A stretch of 64,000 nucleotides of DNA from Listeria swaminathanii (GCF_014229645.1 NZ_JAATOD010000001.1:496001-560000); one strand, 5' to 3'; shown: positions 41,223 through 50,649, counted from the stretch's first letter. The notes: generated by a model not told the origin, from the letters alone. Numbers and translations: made by a program.

Positions 41223-41684
41223 ATGGTAGGAATTAATACAGATACAGAAAATATTAGTGAATTATTAAAAACGTATTGGTCGATTCAACGGATTTCTGCG
41301 GGATATGCTGATCAAAATGCGGCTAGCTTGGGGCTAACCATTCAGCAACTTGCGATGATAAATGTGATTTACAGCACACCAGGAATTTCGGTGGCAGATT
41401 TAACGAAACGATTAATCATCACGGGAAGTTCAGCTGCAGCGAATGTGGACGGGTTAATTAGTTTAGGTTTAGTCATGAAATTAAACAAGACAATTCCAAG
41501 TGACAGCATGGATTTAAAATTGAAGCTCTCGAAAAAAGGAGAAGACTTATCAAAACGCTCCACTGCAAACGCTTTTATGTACAAAGCGATGATGAAAGTG
41601 TTTGAAAATCTTTCCGAAAATGAAATTGAAGACTTAATTCGCCTTAATAAAAAAGTAGAAACCTTGCTGAAAAAGAGCAAATAA
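41223..41684 (+). CDS. MarR family transcriptional regulator
   Basis: A 153-residue MarR protein: dimer helices at both ends and a winged helix near residues 35-100 (LTIQQLAMINVIYSTPGISVADLTKRLIITGSSAAANVDGLISLGLV). Two adjacent ATG codons exist; the second (41223) has AGGAGG at 7 bases and is preferred over 41220. It faces away from yceI, with palindromes between, so autoregulation and control of yceI are likely. Confidence 0.87.
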   Translation: MVGINTDTENISELLKTYWSIQRISAGYADQNAASLGLTIQQLAMINVIYSTPGISVADLTKRLIITGSSAAANVDGLISLGLVMKLNKTIPSDSMDLKLKLSKKGEDLSKRSTANAFMYKAMMKVFENLSENEIEDLIRLNKKVETLLKKSK

Positions 41685-41737
41685 AAACATCTCCTGTATC
41701 ATTCAAGTAAAAATGAATGAACAAGAGATGTTTTTTT
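41685..41737. terminator. Bidirectional terminator between marR and the lysine permease
   Basis: Long stem AAACATCTC..CATTCA / TGAATG..GAGATGTTT with T tail; it reaches the permease stop codon. Confidence 0.9.
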
Positions 41738-43196
41738 ATTTTTTATCAAATTTGCAGTCTTCCAGTGGAATGACTTTTGTTTTATTTGTAATTTTAAAGG
41801 ATAACCAGAAAATCAGGAAGATGGGTAGGCCGATATAAGAAATACCGATTTTTTGCCACCAAGCTGCATTTGTAAATTCTGGTTTTAAAAACGCCGCGTA
41901 ATCCTGACCAACGATAACTAAAATACATAAAATCAATGCTAAAATTGGGCCGAATGGGAAAAATTTCGCTTTATATTTTAGTTCACTTAAGTCATGGCCT
42001 TGTTTAATGAAGGCTTTTCGGAAACGATAATGACTGACCGCGATTCCAACCCAGGCGATGAAGCCGGTTAAACCAGATGCAGACAGTAACCACGTATAGA
42101 TCACAGTACCATTTTCAGTGAGTGTTGTTATGAACGTCATTGCGCCAACGATAGTAGTGACAATTAAAGCTGCCATCGGAATACCACGACGGTTCACTTT
42201 TCCTAAGAAACGAGGTGCTTTTTTATCGCGAGCCATTGCCCAAAGCATTCTTGTTGAAGCGTAAAGTCCCGAGTTACCAGCAGATAGCACAGAAGTTAGG
42301 ATAACCGCATTCATCACCGAAGCCGCGAACGCAAGGCCAGCTTTTTCAAAAACGAGCGTAAATGGACTAATTGCCACATCCGTCGCCTCAGCGCTAAGTA
42401 AATTAGGATTAGTATAAGGAATAATCATCCCGATAATGAAAATCGCGAAAATGTAAAATAACAAAATCCGCCAGAAAACTTGTTTAATCGCTTTCGGCAC
42501 GCTGGTTTCTGGGGTAGCACTTTCACCAGCCGCAATCCCAACCATTTCTGTCCCTTGGAAAGAAAATCCGGCAATCAAGAACGTACCTAATATCGCGAAA
42601 AATCCACCTTTGAAAGGGGCATCGCCAGCAGTAAAGTTAGAAAAACCGATGACTTCGCCGCCAAGAATTCCGACAATCGTTAGCACGCCGACGATAAGGA
42701 AAATAATGACAGTAGCCACTTTGATAATCGAGAACCAATATTCCGATTCCCCGTAAGCTTTTACCGATAGTGCATTTAAACCGAAAATCAAAATTAAGAA
42801 AATCGCGCTCCACAACCAAGCAGGGGTGTTCGGTAACCAAAATTGAACAATAATCGCCGCTGTGGAAATATCGACCGCCAGCGTAATCGCCCAGTTAAAC
42901 CAATAATTCCACCCAAGTGCAAAACCGAAAGCTGGGTCAACAAACCGACTAGCGTACGTACTAAACGAACCAGAAACCGGCATATACGTAGCCATTTCTC
43001 CCAAACTCGTCATTAAAAAGTACACCATAATTCCGATGGCAACATAAGCAACCAACGCACCACCAGGTCCAGCCGTATGAATCGCATTACCGCTCGCTAA
43101 AAATAATCCTGTTCCAATCGAACCACCAATGGCTATCATGGATAGATGCCTTGTTTTTAAGTCACGACGTATTTCGCCGTGTGTTTCTTTTTTCAC
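41736..43196 (-). CDS. lysP: Lysine-specific permease
   Basis: A 486-residue APC transporter with twelve membrane segments. RHLSMIAIGGSIGTGLFLASGNAIHTAGPGG at the start, PVSGSFSTYASRFVDPAFGFALGWNYW near 85-112 and SFQGTEMVGIAAGES near 225 match LysP. The lysine riboswitch in its leader supports the substrate. It starts with GTG at 43196, 8 bases after AAGGGAG. Monocistronic. Confidence 0.93.
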   Translation of the reverse strand: MKKETHGEIRRDLKTRHLSMIAIGGSIGTGLFLASGNAIHTAGPGGALVAYVAIGIMVYFLMTSLGEMATYMPVSGSFSTYASRFVDPAFGFALGWNYWFNWAITLAVDISTAAIIVQFWLPNTPAWLWSAIFLILIFGLNALSVKAYGESEYWFSIIKVATVIIFLIVGVLTIVGILGGEVIGFSNFTAGDAPFKGGFFAILGTFLIAGFSFQGTEMVGIAAGESATPETSVPKAIKQVFWRILLFYIFAIFIIGMIIPYTNPNLLSAEATDVAISPFTLVFEKAGLAFAASVMNAVILTSVLSAGNSGLYASTRMLWAMARDKKAPRFLGKVNRRGIPMAALIVTTIVGAMTFITTLTENGTVIYTWLLSASGLTGFIAWVGIAVSHYRFRKAFIKQGHDLSELKYKAKFFPFGPILALILCILVIVGQDYAAFLKPEFTNAAWWQKIGISYIGLPIFLIFWLSFKITNKTKVIPLEDCKFDKK

Positions 43197-43231
43197 TATT
43201 AATCTCCCTTTCTATCTTTAGAGGAAGTGCG

Positions 43232-43497
43232 CAAAAACAGCCAATCTGCAAGAAATTGGCTGTTACGTATTTTACCAACATCATTTTGTCAGATAGCACA
43301 CCTATAAGAAATTTCGACAAATTCTTATAGCAGTCCAGCCCCTTTAGGAAACTGTCCCAACAACTATTTCTAAACAAAGAGAAAATAGTCACTTCGGCGA
43401 TCAACCTGTTCATCTTTTGTCGTCGGCGTCTTTGTTTCGCCTCGAAAAAATTACTAGTGCATCTCGCAACCTCTACCTCACCATTTGGATGAGGGTT
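43232..43497 (-). ncRNA. Lysine riboswitch (L box) with terminator
   Basis: On the minus strand the aptamer begins with AGGTAGAGGTTGCGAGATGC (near 43478) and carries the L-box marks GAAGTGA and AAAGGGGCTGGACTGC. The expression platform ends in a terminator AACAGCCAAT / ATTGGCTGTT (43237-43264) with a five-T tail. Lysine binding should favour this terminator and lower permease expression. Confidence 0.95.
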
Positions 43498-43516
43498 TAT
43501 ATTTGATTATTTACCC

Positions 43517-43545
43517 ATAATAACGGAAAATGGGCTATTTTGCAA
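43517..43545 (-). promoter_or_regulatory. Promoter of the lysine riboswitch-lysP unit
   Basis: Minus strand TTGCAA (43545-43540), 17-base spacer, TATTAT (43522-43517). It begins only six bases after the stop of the LOV-STAS gene, which is on the same strand. Confidence 0.8.
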
Positions 43546-43551
43546 TACGTT

Positions 43552-44313
43552 TTAGTAAAATTGTAGTGCTTCTTTGATAGTGCTGTAAGTAGTTAGGCTG
43601 GCTAGACTTTCTTCGTAGCGAATTAAAGTCATGGCAAATTTTGGTGAAATACCGGTGATAATGAGTTCGACACCAGTTAATTTCATAAAGCCATGGAATT
43701 TCACGAGGTTCATCACGGCGTCTTCGTTAAATTCAGCTAAGCCAGAAAGATCCATGATTAAATAGTCTTCCTTACCATGATCCATATATTCGCTCACATA
43801 TTCCGACATATGTTGAAAACGGTCATGTGTTAAAGAGCCGATTAATGGCAGTACACAAATATTTTCTTTAATTGGCACAATCGGTGTAGAGAGTTTCTCG
43901 ATTTCACGTAACGATTTTTCGAGTTCCAGCTGATAGTCATGTTCGTTTGTCACGTCTTTTTGAATCCCTACAAAATACAAATGATCATTATCATCGTAAA
44001 TAGGTTCAATCGTAAGCTCATTCATAAAAGAAGTGCCATCTTTTCGGTAATTTTTTAGTAAAACATTCGCAGTTGATTGTTGGTTAATAGCATGACGGAT
44101 TTTTGCAACTTCTTCTTTGTCCGTATCATCGCCTTGTAAAAAGTGGCAATTAGAGCCAATTGCTTCTTCTTTCGCATAGCCAGTAATATTTTCAAAACCA
44201 GTGTTCACAAAAATAATTGGATTATCATTTTGTTCAGGATCGGTAATAATTACTCCTACACTAGACAAATTTAATGCTTTCAAAATAACATCGAATTTTG
44301 GATAAGCGGTCAT
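43552..44313 (-). CDS. rsbL: Blue-light photoreceptor, LOV-STAS (stressosome RsbR paralogue)
   Basis: A 253-residue photoreceptor. The LOV domain (about 10-125) has GSNCHFLQGDDTD with flavin-adduct Cys56. The STAS domain follows (about 145-250), with DYLIMDLSGLAEFNEDAV near 188 replacing the RsbR phosphoacceptor region. Blue light makes a cysteine-FMN adduct that feeds through the stressosome to sigma-B, affecting stress genes, motility and virulence. It corresponds to lmo0799 and has the same length. ATG at 44313 has GGGGGAG 10 bases before. Confidence 0.95.
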   Translation of the reverse strand: MTAYPKFDVILKALNLSSVGVIITDPEQNDNPIIFVNTGFENITGYAKEEAIGSNCHFLQGDDTDKEEVAKIRHAINQQSTANVLLKNYRKDGTSFMNELTIEPIYDDNDHLYFVGIQKDVTNEHDYQLELEKSLREIEKLSTPIVPIKENICVLPLIGSLTHDRFQHMSEYVSEYMDHGKEDYLIMDLSGLAEFNEDAVMNLVKFHGFMKLTGVELIITGISPKFAMTLIRYEESLASLTTYSTIKEALQFY

Positions 44314-44465
44314 CTGCGTGTTTCTCCCCCTTTGTAAATACACACCTATCATACCACGCTAATGAACGAAAGCCCAATGACTAATTTGTGAAATTTATCG
44401 TATGTGAGCAGAGGAAGGGAAATCGCACGAAACCAGGTGTATAATAGCATTAGAGGTGATTAGTT

Positions 44466-44819
44466 ATGTATATTACATTTACAGAAAGCGCTAAGAATCG
44501 GCTCGCTGCACTACGGTCGAATTTAGAAGGGCGGCTGCATTTATACTATGATACAGAAGGTTGTTCTTGTGAAAACAGTGGGATTTTTACGCTTCGATTA
44601 GTAGAAGAGAAAACGGCCGAAGATAACGAAATTGAATCGAACATTGGTCCAGTGCTGATCAAACGTTGGACAGAAATATTTTTAGAAGAGGCGTTGATTA
44701 TTGATTATGATGACGCACAAAAAACACTTATTTTAAAAAGTGACGGCCAGTATTATAACCGCAATCTGTTGCTTGTGACGGATAAAGATGAGGTCATTAG
44801 TTGCCCAGTAACTTTATAA
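44466..44819 (+). CDS. HesB/YqkB-like iron-sulfur biosynthesis protein
   Basis: A 117-residue HesB-like-domain protein similar to Bacillus YqkB: MYITFTESAKNRLAAL start and a DTEGCSCENSGIF segment near 30. Classical A-type scaffolds have three spaced cysteines; here two are adjacent near 35-37 and one is at the C-terminus (ISCPV), so cluster binding is uncertain. RBS GAGGTG. Terminator follows. Confidence 0.82.
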   Translation: MYITFTESAKNRLAALRSNLEGRLHLYYDTEGCSCENSGIFTLRLVEEKTAEDNEIESNIGPVLIKRWTEIFLEEALIIDYDDAQKTLILKSDGQYYNRNLLLVTDKDEVISCPVTL

Positions 44820-44827
44820 TAGAAGAG

Positions 44828-44861
44828 AAGCCTAGAGTAAATTTTTATTCTAGGCTTTTTT
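44828..44861 (+). terminator. Terminator after the HesB-like gene
   Basis: AAGCCTAGA / TCTAGGCTT stem with a six-T tail. Confidence 0.9.
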
Positions 44862-44969
44862 ATGAAAATTTCATGAGAATGTGGTGAAACTTTAGACATA
44901 TAGTTACACTGACCTCGGTTTTGTAGTAACATGGAATAGGAAGTTTATACATATGGAAGGAGTGTCACC

Positions 44970-45608
44970 ATGGAACAACCATCAGTTGATGAGCTGAAGA
45001 ACTGGCGAAATGTTATGCTACTTCATCGTTTTGCACTGGAAGAAGTGAATACGAAACTTAAAATATTGAATGAAGAATTTCAATTTATTCATGATTATAA
45101 TCCGATGGAACATTTGAAGTCCCGAGTGAAATCACTGGAAAGTATCGGAGCAAAATTAGAAAAGAAGCAGGTTGATATCACACCAGAAAATGCCCTCAAA
45201 TATGTGCACGATATTGCGGGTATTCGGATTACTTGTTCCTTTGTATCAGATATTTTTCGCATTCACGAGATGCTTGCTGGGCAAAGTGATATTACGATTA
45301 AACGAGTGAAGGATTATGTGACCAACCCGAAACCGAATGGCTATCGGAGCTTGCATTTGCTATGCGAAGTACCTGTTTTCCTGACAAATCGTTCAGAGAA
45401 AATGACGGTGGAAATTCAAATTCGGACAGTTGCAATGGATTTTTGGGCGAGCTTGGAGCATAAAATTTACTATAAATACCAACAAGAAGCACCGGAAGAA
45501 CTAGTAAATGAATTGCAAGATGCCGCACGAATTATTACGCATTTAGATGAAAAAATGAAAAACTTAAATGATCAAATTGATAAGTACAAAAAAGAAAAGG
45601 AAAATTAA
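44970..45608 (+). CDS. relP: Small alarmone synthetase RelP
   Basis: A 212-residue (p)ppGpp synthetase with the synthetase domain only. Motifs: DIAGIRITCSF near 74, KDYVTNPKPNGYRSLHL near 113-130 and EIQIRTVAMDFWASLEHK near 150. No HD hydrolase or TGS domain. It makes (p)ppGpp from GTP/GDP and ATP; in Listeria RelP (lmo0802) and RelQ complement RelA, and RelP-type genes respond to envelope stress. GGAGTG precedes the ATG. A small HD protein at 54.8 kb could be a hydrolase partner. Confidence 0.92.
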   Translation: MEQPSVDELKNWRNVMLLHRFALEEVNTKLKILNEEFQFIHDYNPMEHLKSRVKSLESIGAKLEKKQVDITPENALKYVHDIAGIRITCSFVSDIFRIHEMLAGQSDITIKRVKDYVTNPKPNGYRSLHLLCEVPVFLTNRSEKMTVEIQIRTVAMDFWASLEHKIYYKYQQEAPEELVNELQDAARIITHLDEKMKNLNDQIDKYKKEKEN

Positions 45609-45736
45609 CGTGATAATTAGCTTTATTTCTTTGCGAATGGGATGGATGCAAAGAAATAAAGCTGTTTTATATTTGCGGGATAACTTATTTTGCTTCATAA
45701 TAATTATAGAAGAAAACGGAAAGGGGACTATACATA

Positions 45737-47785
45737 TTGGAGATATTTTTATACGTTTTAGCACTACTTGTTGCGATTTTTATTTCTAATTTATTAAACC
45801 GATTTGTTCCCTTTGTATCGGTACCACTGATTCAAATTGGACTAGGTGTTATTATCGCGATTATGCCGATTACTTTTGATTTAAAACTCAATCCGGAACT
45901 TTTTCTTGTGATGTTTATTGCGCCTTTATTATTTAATGACGGAAGACAGACGGATAAAGCAGCACTTTGGGGAATGCGAATGCCTATATTGGTTCTTGCG
46001 CTTGGCCTTGTGTTTGCAACGGTTGTGGTGATTGGCTACTTTGTACATTGGATGATTCCAACAATTCCACTTGCGGCGGCGTTTGCTCTTGCAGCAGCTC
46101 TTGCGCCAACTGATGCAGTGGCAGTAAGCTCACTTTCCGGACGAATAAATTTGCCAAAACGGATTATGAATTTACTTGAAGGGGAAGCGCTGATTAATGA
46201 TGCTTCTGGTTTAGTTGCGTTCCAATTTGCGATTGCTGCAACGGTAACGGGCGTATTCAGTTTAATGGACGCAAGCATTAGTTTTTTTGTGATTGCAATC
46301 GGCGGTATTTTAGTCGGGTTAGCACTGAGTTGGTTGAAATTCAGACTGTTAAAATGGGTTCGCGGCTTAGGTATGGAAGATGTTACATTCCATATGTTAA
46401 TCCAAATTTTGACACCATTTATTATTTACTTAGTAGCAGAGGAATTCCATGTTTCTGGGATTTTAGCAGTTGTTGCCGCTGGAATTATGCACTCGATGGA
46501 ACAAAAGAAAATGGATCCACAATTAGTAAAATTAAATGTCGTTTCGCAAAGTACTTGGTCTGTAATCATTTTCGTTTTGAATGGTTTGGTCTTTTTGCTT
46601 TTAGGAACACAGCTGCCTTCGATTACAGAAGTAGTTTGGAACGATTCCGGCAGTAGCAATTTACAAGTAATGGCTTATATTTTATCGATTACGGCTGCGC
46701 TGATTTTGCTGCGTTTTCTGTGGGTGTATATCTCGTGGAGCATTGGGGCAAAACAGCGACAAAAACAAAATAAAAAGACACAGCTTCCTAAGATTAGACC
46801 AGTGATTTTAACTTCACTTTCCGGGGTTCGTGGTGCGGTTACGCTTGCCAGTGCGCTTGCTATTCCTTTTTTCTTAGATGATGGCTCATTATTTCCGCAA
46901 CGGGCGTTAATTATTTTTATCGCATCGGGGGTTATCCTTTGTACGCTAGTTATCGCCACGTTCATTTTACCTTTACTTGCCAAAACAGAAGAGGTGACAA
47001 CGGAAGACGAACGAGCAGAGACAGCGACACGGATTCGGATTTTAAGAAATGTGATTAGAGAATTGAAAGAACAAACATTGCCAGAAACCAAAGGCGCGAC
47101 GGATGAAGTGATTGAAGATTACCGAAGACGGATTTATGACTTGCAGCAAAATAGTCATTCGGATAGAGGCATGGATGAGAGGGAACGCGCAAAACGGTTA
47201 GAAATTATTCAGTGGGAACGTGAAAACACCCAAAAAATGGCGGATGACGGACGGATTGTTGCCACAGACAGCTATCGTTATCAGCATTATCTTAATATGA
47301 TGGAGCAAGCAATTAAACAACGCTTCCGCACAAAAATTAAAACCGCATGGATGTTTTTATATCGTTTAATCATGCTAATTATGCATCCGAAAAAATGGGG
47401 CAAAATAACCCATAAAGTGAAAAAAGGCATTTCAAAAGATAGCGAACGTTTCCAAGCGATTCGTAAATTAAGAGAAGAGAACGAAATACTGATTATTTCT
47501 AAACTAAAAGAACAATTAACAGAAGAAAACGCCGATATTATTGGGCCACTCATTACCGAACATATCATTTTTCTGGAACGTGTGAGAAAAGAACCTAGTC
47601 CACGAAGTAAACGCGCAAAATCCGAGCAGAAGAAACGCGAAGTGCAAGTGGTGGCTTTCCAATTAGAACGCGATATTATTCAACACATGTTTGAAACAGG
47701 CGGGATTTCTAGAGATTTAGCTCGTGATTTACGTCAAAATTTAAACATGATAGAAACGTATTTATATGATGATTTTATAGAGTAA
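45737..47785 (+). CDS. CPA1-type Na+/H+ antiporter
   Basis: A 682-residue antiporter. The first 410 residues form about twelve membrane segments with the exchanger motifs ALAPTDAVAV near 125 and GEALINDASGLVAFQFAIA near 150 (the ND pair is the cation site). The C-terminal 270 residues are cytoplasmic, charged and helical, a regulatory tail. It corresponds to lmo0803. Start TTG at 45737 follows AAAGGGGA by about 9 bases. Confidence 0.93.
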   Translation: MEIFLYVLALLVAIFISNLLNRFVPFVSVPLIQIGLGVIIAIMPITFDLKLNPELFLVMFIAPLLFNDGRQTDKAALWGMRMPILVLALGLVFATVVVIGYFVHWMIPTIPLAAAFALAAALAPTDAVAVSSLSGRINLPKRIMNLLEGEALINDASGLVAFQFAIAATVTGVFSLMDASISFFVIAIGGILVGLALSWLKFRLLKWVRGLGMEDVTFHMLIQILTPFIIYLVAEEFHVSGILAVVAAGIMHSMEQKKMDPQLVKLNVVSQSTWSVIIFVLNGLVFLLLGTQLPSITEVVWNDSGSSNLQVMAYILSITAALILLRFLWVYISWSIGAKQRQKQNKKTQLPKIRPVILTSLSGVRGAVTLASALAIPFFLDDGSLFPQRALIIFIASGVILCTLVIATFILPLLAKTEEVTTEDERAETATRIRILRNVIRELKEQTLPETKGATDEVIEDYRRRIYDLQQNSHSDRGMDERERAKRLEIIQWERENTQKMADDGRIVATDSYRYQHYLNMMEQAIKQRFRTKIKTAWMFLYRLIMLIMHPKKWGKITHKVKKGISKDSERFQAIRKLREENEILIISKLKEQLTEENADIIGPLITEHIIFLERVRKEPSPRSKRAKSEQKKREVQVVAFQLERDIIQHMFETGGISRDLARDLRQNLNMIETYLYDDFIE

Positions 47786-47786
47786 C

Positions 47787-47826
47787 AAAAATCCCTACGA
47801 ACAATATAACGTTCGTAGGGATTTTT
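47787..47826. terminator. Bidirectional terminator after the antiporter gene
   Basis: Perfect 16-base stem AAAAATCCCTACGAAC / GTTCGTAGGGATTTTT, loop of 8; convergent with the gene at 47829. Confidence 0.93.
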
Positions 47827-47828
47827 AT

Positions 47829-48299
47829 TTAGGCTTGCATTTTTTTCAAATCTTCAGCGAGACGTTCAATTTCTAGATGGTAATTTTTTCTACCGCTGTT
47901 CATAACAATCGCCGCATTACGAAGCTTAATCTTTTGCTCTTTGCCAGTTTCTAGGTTAAGAATATTTATCGTGTAATAAGGCAGGAACGAAATCGTCCGG
48001 CCGTGCAATCTTGTATCACATTCCAACATATATTGACTAAAAGGGTACTTTTTATCTGCAAGTCCTTTTTTATAAAAGAGGGTGCGATTATTAACAGAAA
48101 CGGTCCCGTTAAAATAAGTGAAAATGACGCAAATAATGTACACACTTAAAACGATATATATACCGATAAATTGCCAAATGCGCAATGTCTCAAAGGTAGC
48201 AAGAATGTAGAAGCCAAAGCCGATAATCGCCAAGCCAACAATGAATGTAAAAAAGGTTTTGATATTCATATTATATTTAAAAAAAGAATAGTTTTTCAT
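47829..48299 (-). CDS. Membrane protein, tandem paralogue 1
   Basis: A 156-residue protein with two membrane segments (about 14-33 and 38-58) and a cytoplasmic domain. Key segment YPFSQYMLECDTRL near 92 is shared with the next gene (YPYSEYIIECDAKL), as are the basic end (EIERLAEDLKKMQ versus EMEELRDQINQYQ) and size. The two arose by duplication. Function unknown; the soluble part resembles PH-like domains that follow a membrane hairpin. Confidence 0.75.
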   Translation of the reverse strand: MKNYSFFKYNMNIKTFFTFIVGLAIIGFGFYILATFETLRIWQFIGIYIVLSVYIICVIFTYFNGTVSVNNRTLFYKKGLADKKYPFSQYMLECDTRLHGRTISFLPYYTINILNLETGKEQKIKLRNAAIVMNSGRKNYHLEIERLAEDLKKMQA

Positions 48300-48328
48300 C
48301 TTTGTATACCGCCTAAGAAGTATTTTAG

Positions 48329-48787
48329 TTAAACTTGATATTGATTGATTTGATCACGTAATTCTTCCATTTCTTCTTGCAAATGCTTTTCGCCGTCATT
48401 ATATCTACGCGTCGCATTATAGACTCGAATAAGTTTTTCCGCACGAGTATCTCTATTTATGATAACGATTCGATAGTATGATAATGCTCTAGAGGCGCCT
48501 GTAGAACGAATTAATTTTGCATCACATTCGATAATATATTCGCTATAAGGGTACGGTTTTTCTTTATAATAGAATGCTTCTTCACCTACAGCAAATGCAC
48601 CTGGGAAAAGCCTTTTGAGAAAGAAAAAACTTGAGGTGGCAAATGCGAAAAGAAAAGCAAAAAATTCCCAGCGCATATGCAGCGTAATTGCGAGAACCAA
48701 AAAAGTAATCAAAGAACAGGTAAATATAACGATTAAGATTACTGTGGATAGATTGAGATTATTTTTCGAAAAGCGATATTTTTTCAT
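48329..48787 (-). CDS. Membrane protein, tandem paralogue 2
   Basis: A 152-residue protein with the same plan as its neighbour: MKKYRFSKNNLNLST start, two membrane segments (about 14-33, 36-54), then YPYSEYIIECDAKL near 83 and a helical charged tail. It lies 29 bases upstream of paralogue 1 and is likely cotranscribed. Identity between the two is modest, so the duplication is old. Confidence 0.75.
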   Translation of the reverse strand: MKKYRFSKNNLNLSTVILIVIFTCSLITFLVLAITLHMRWEFFAFLFAFATSSFFFLKRLFPGAFAVGEEAFYYKEKPYPYSEYIIECDAKLIRSTGASRALSYYRIVIINRDTRAEKLIRVYNATRRYNDGEKHLQEEMEELRDQINQYQV

Positions 48788-48874
48788 AAAAGATAGTCCA
48801 CCTATGCTGTTTTAATAATAAAATTTTAGCACTAAAAACAAACCTTGTCTATCGTAGAAAAATCAAAAAAACTA

Positions 48875-48903
48875 TTGTCCATGTGGAGGCTTTGTTGTAT
48901 AAT
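48875..48903 (+). promoter_or_regulatory. Sigma-A promoter of the polyamine regulator-potABCD unit
   Basis: TTGTCC (48875-48880), 17-base spacer, TATAAT (48898-48903). The transcript start falls just before a set of repeats. Confidence 0.8.
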
Positions 48904-48916
48904 GTAGCTTGCTGTA

Positions 48917-48978
48917 AGTAAACTTTGTGTTTAATATTAGTAAACTTATATGACTTGAGGTTTACTATCACTAAACTT
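48917..48978. repeat. Operator-like AGTAAACTT repeats before the polyamine regulator
   Basis: AGTAAACTT at 48917-48925 and again at 48939-48947, 22 bases apart, then the inverted GGTTTACTA (48959-48967) and a variant ACTAAACTT (48970-48978). They fill the leader between promoter and start codon, a likely autoregulatory site for the XRE-cupin repressor. Confidence 0.6.
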
Positions 48979-48996
48979 GAAAGAAAGGACATGGAC

Positions 48997-49539
48997 ATGG
49001 AAATTGGCAAACGCATAAAAAATCTAAGGCTTAGTAAGAATTTGACGCAAGAAGAATTAGGCGAACGAACGGATTTGACGAAGGGATATATTTCTCAGTT
49101 AGAACGAGATTTAAGTTCTCCTTCTATTGAAACGTTATTTGCTATTTTGGAAGTGTTAGGTTCTACTCCGAAAGATTTCTTTGATGAAGAAGAACATAAT
49201 CAAAAAGTAATCTACGGAGAACTAGAGCATACTTTCTTTGAAGATGAAGAAAAAGGATACAGAATTAAGTGGCTTGTTCCAGAATCGAACGAAAAAGAAA
49301 TGGAGCCAGTACTACTTGAAATAGAAGCAAACAGCTGTTTTAAAAACTTTGAGCCATCACTTTCAGAAACTTTCGCCTATGTGCTAAAAGGAGAAGTGAC
49401 CGTGCTACTTGGTCGAAATGAATATGTAGCCAAAAAAGGAGAAGCAATTTATTTCCACGCTGCAGATGAACATCAAATTATTAATCGATCAAATGAACAA
49501 GCAACACTCATCTTAGTAGCGACAGATTCATATTTATAA
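48997..49539 (+). CDS. XRE-cupin transcriptional regulator of the pot operon
   Basis: A 180-residue regulator: N-terminal HTH (GKRIKNLRLSKNLTQEELGERTDLTKGYISQLERD, residues 3-37) and a C-terminal cupin domain (about 105-180). It is PuuR-like; such proteins control polyamine genes, and here potABCD follows after 15 bases. ATG at 48997 is chosen because AAGGA lies 7 bases upstream; another ATG two codons earlier is too close, and the frame to 48925 crosses the repeats. By order lmo0806. Confidence 0.88.
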   Translation: MEIGKRIKNLRLSKNLTQEELGERTDLTKGYISQLERDLSSPSIETLFAILEVLGSTPKDFFDEEEHNQKVIYGELEHTFFEDEEKGYRIKWLVPESNEKEMEPVLLEIEANSCFKNFEPSLSETFAYVLKGEVTVLLGRNEYVAKKGEAIYFHAADEHQIINRSNEQATLILVATDSYL

Positions 49540-49554
49540 GGGAGGTAAATGATT

Positions 49555-50649
49555 GTGACAGAAACAATTATTCGTTTTGAAAACGTAACAAAACAATTTG
49601 ATAATGATCCACCAGTGCTTGACAATGTCAGCTTTGAAATAGAAAAAGGGAAGTTCTATACGTTGCTCGGTCCATCTGGTTGCGGGAAAACAACTATTTT
49701 GCGCTTAATCGCCGGGTTTTTAGAAGCTTCAGAAGGACAAATTTACTTAGGCGAAAAAGTAATTAACCAAATTCCAGCCAACAAACGTCCAGTAAATACC
49801 GTTTTCCAAGATTATGCTTTATTTCCGCATTTAAATGTGTACGAAAATGTTGCTTTTGGATTGCGTATTAAAAAATTGAAAAAAGAAGCAATCGATGAAA
49901 AAGTACAAGAAGCATTGCGCTTTGTTAACTTAAAAGGCTACGAAAAAAGAGAAATTAGCGAAATGTCTGGTGGGCAAAGACAACGTGTCGCAATCGCGCG
50001 AGCAATCGTCAATGAACCAGAAGTTATTTTGCTTGATGAGCCACTATCAGCACTTGATTTAAAGCTGCGCACAGAAATGCAATATGAACTACGCGACTTG
50101 CAAAAACGTCTTGGAATTACATTTATTTTTGTAACGCATGACCAAGAAGAAGCACTCGCAATGAGCGATGAAATTTTTGTACTAAACAAAGGCGAAATTC
50201 AACAAAGTGGGACACCGATTGATATTTACGATGAACCGATTAATAAATTTGTCGCAGATTTTATCGGCGAATCCAACATTGTTAATGGCAAAATGATTCA
50301 AGATTTCGAAGTGGAATTTGTGGAAAGACGTTTTGAATGTGTCGACCAAGGGTTCCGCCCGAATGAAGTTGTCGAGGTAGTTATTCGTCCGGAAGATTTA
50401 GAAATCACTTCAGCTGCAAAAGGCCAACTGCAAGTAACCGTTGATTGGATGCTGTTCCGCGGTGTGCATTATGAAGTAGGTTGTATCGATACTGATGGAA
50501 ATGAATGGCTTGTTCACACAACGAGAAAAGTTCGTGTGGGTGATAAGATTGGCTTAGCGTTTGAACCAGAGGCAATTCATGTTATGCGTCTCGGGGAAAC
50601 GGAGGAAGAATTCGATAAGCGGCTTGATAGCTACGATGAGGTGCAGTAA
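49555..50649 (+). CDS. potA: Spermidine/putrescine ABC transporter ATPase PotA
   Basis: A 364-residue ATPase of the polyamine uptake system. Walker [10 protein letters not shown] near 40, signature [14 protein letters not shown] near 138, Walker [13 protein letters not shown] near 160, and a C-terminal TOBE-type domain from about 245. GTG at 49555 has GGAGG 9 bases upstream; an ATG two codons earlier lies only 3 bases from that site. It overlaps potB by one base. Confidence 0.95.
   Translation: MTETIIRFENVTKQFDNDPPVLDNVSFEIEKGKFYTLLGPSGCGKTTILRLIAGFLEASEGQIYLGEKVINQIPANKRPVNTVFQDYALFPHLNVYENVAFGLRIKKLKKEAIDEKVQEALRFVNLKGYEKREISEMSGGQRQRVAIARAIVNEPEVILLDEPLSALDLKLRTEMQYELRDLQKRLGITFIFVTHDQEEALAMSDEIFVLNKGEIQQSGTPIDIYDEPINKFVADFIGESNIVNGKMIQDFEVEFVERRFECVDQGFRPNEVVEVVIRPEDLEITSAAKGQLQVTVDWMLFRGVHYEVGCIDTDGNEWLVHTTRKVRVGDKIGLAFEPEAIHVMRLGETEEEFDKRLDSYDEVQ

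Noticed and set aside
44884-44920. ECF-type promoter (TGAAAC) before relP
   Set aside because: TGAAAC is present but no CGTC/CGTA element stands at the right spacing, so envelope-stress control was not claimed from sequence.
45298-45528. 76-codon minus-strand frame opposite relP
   Set aside because: Antisense shadow without start signals.
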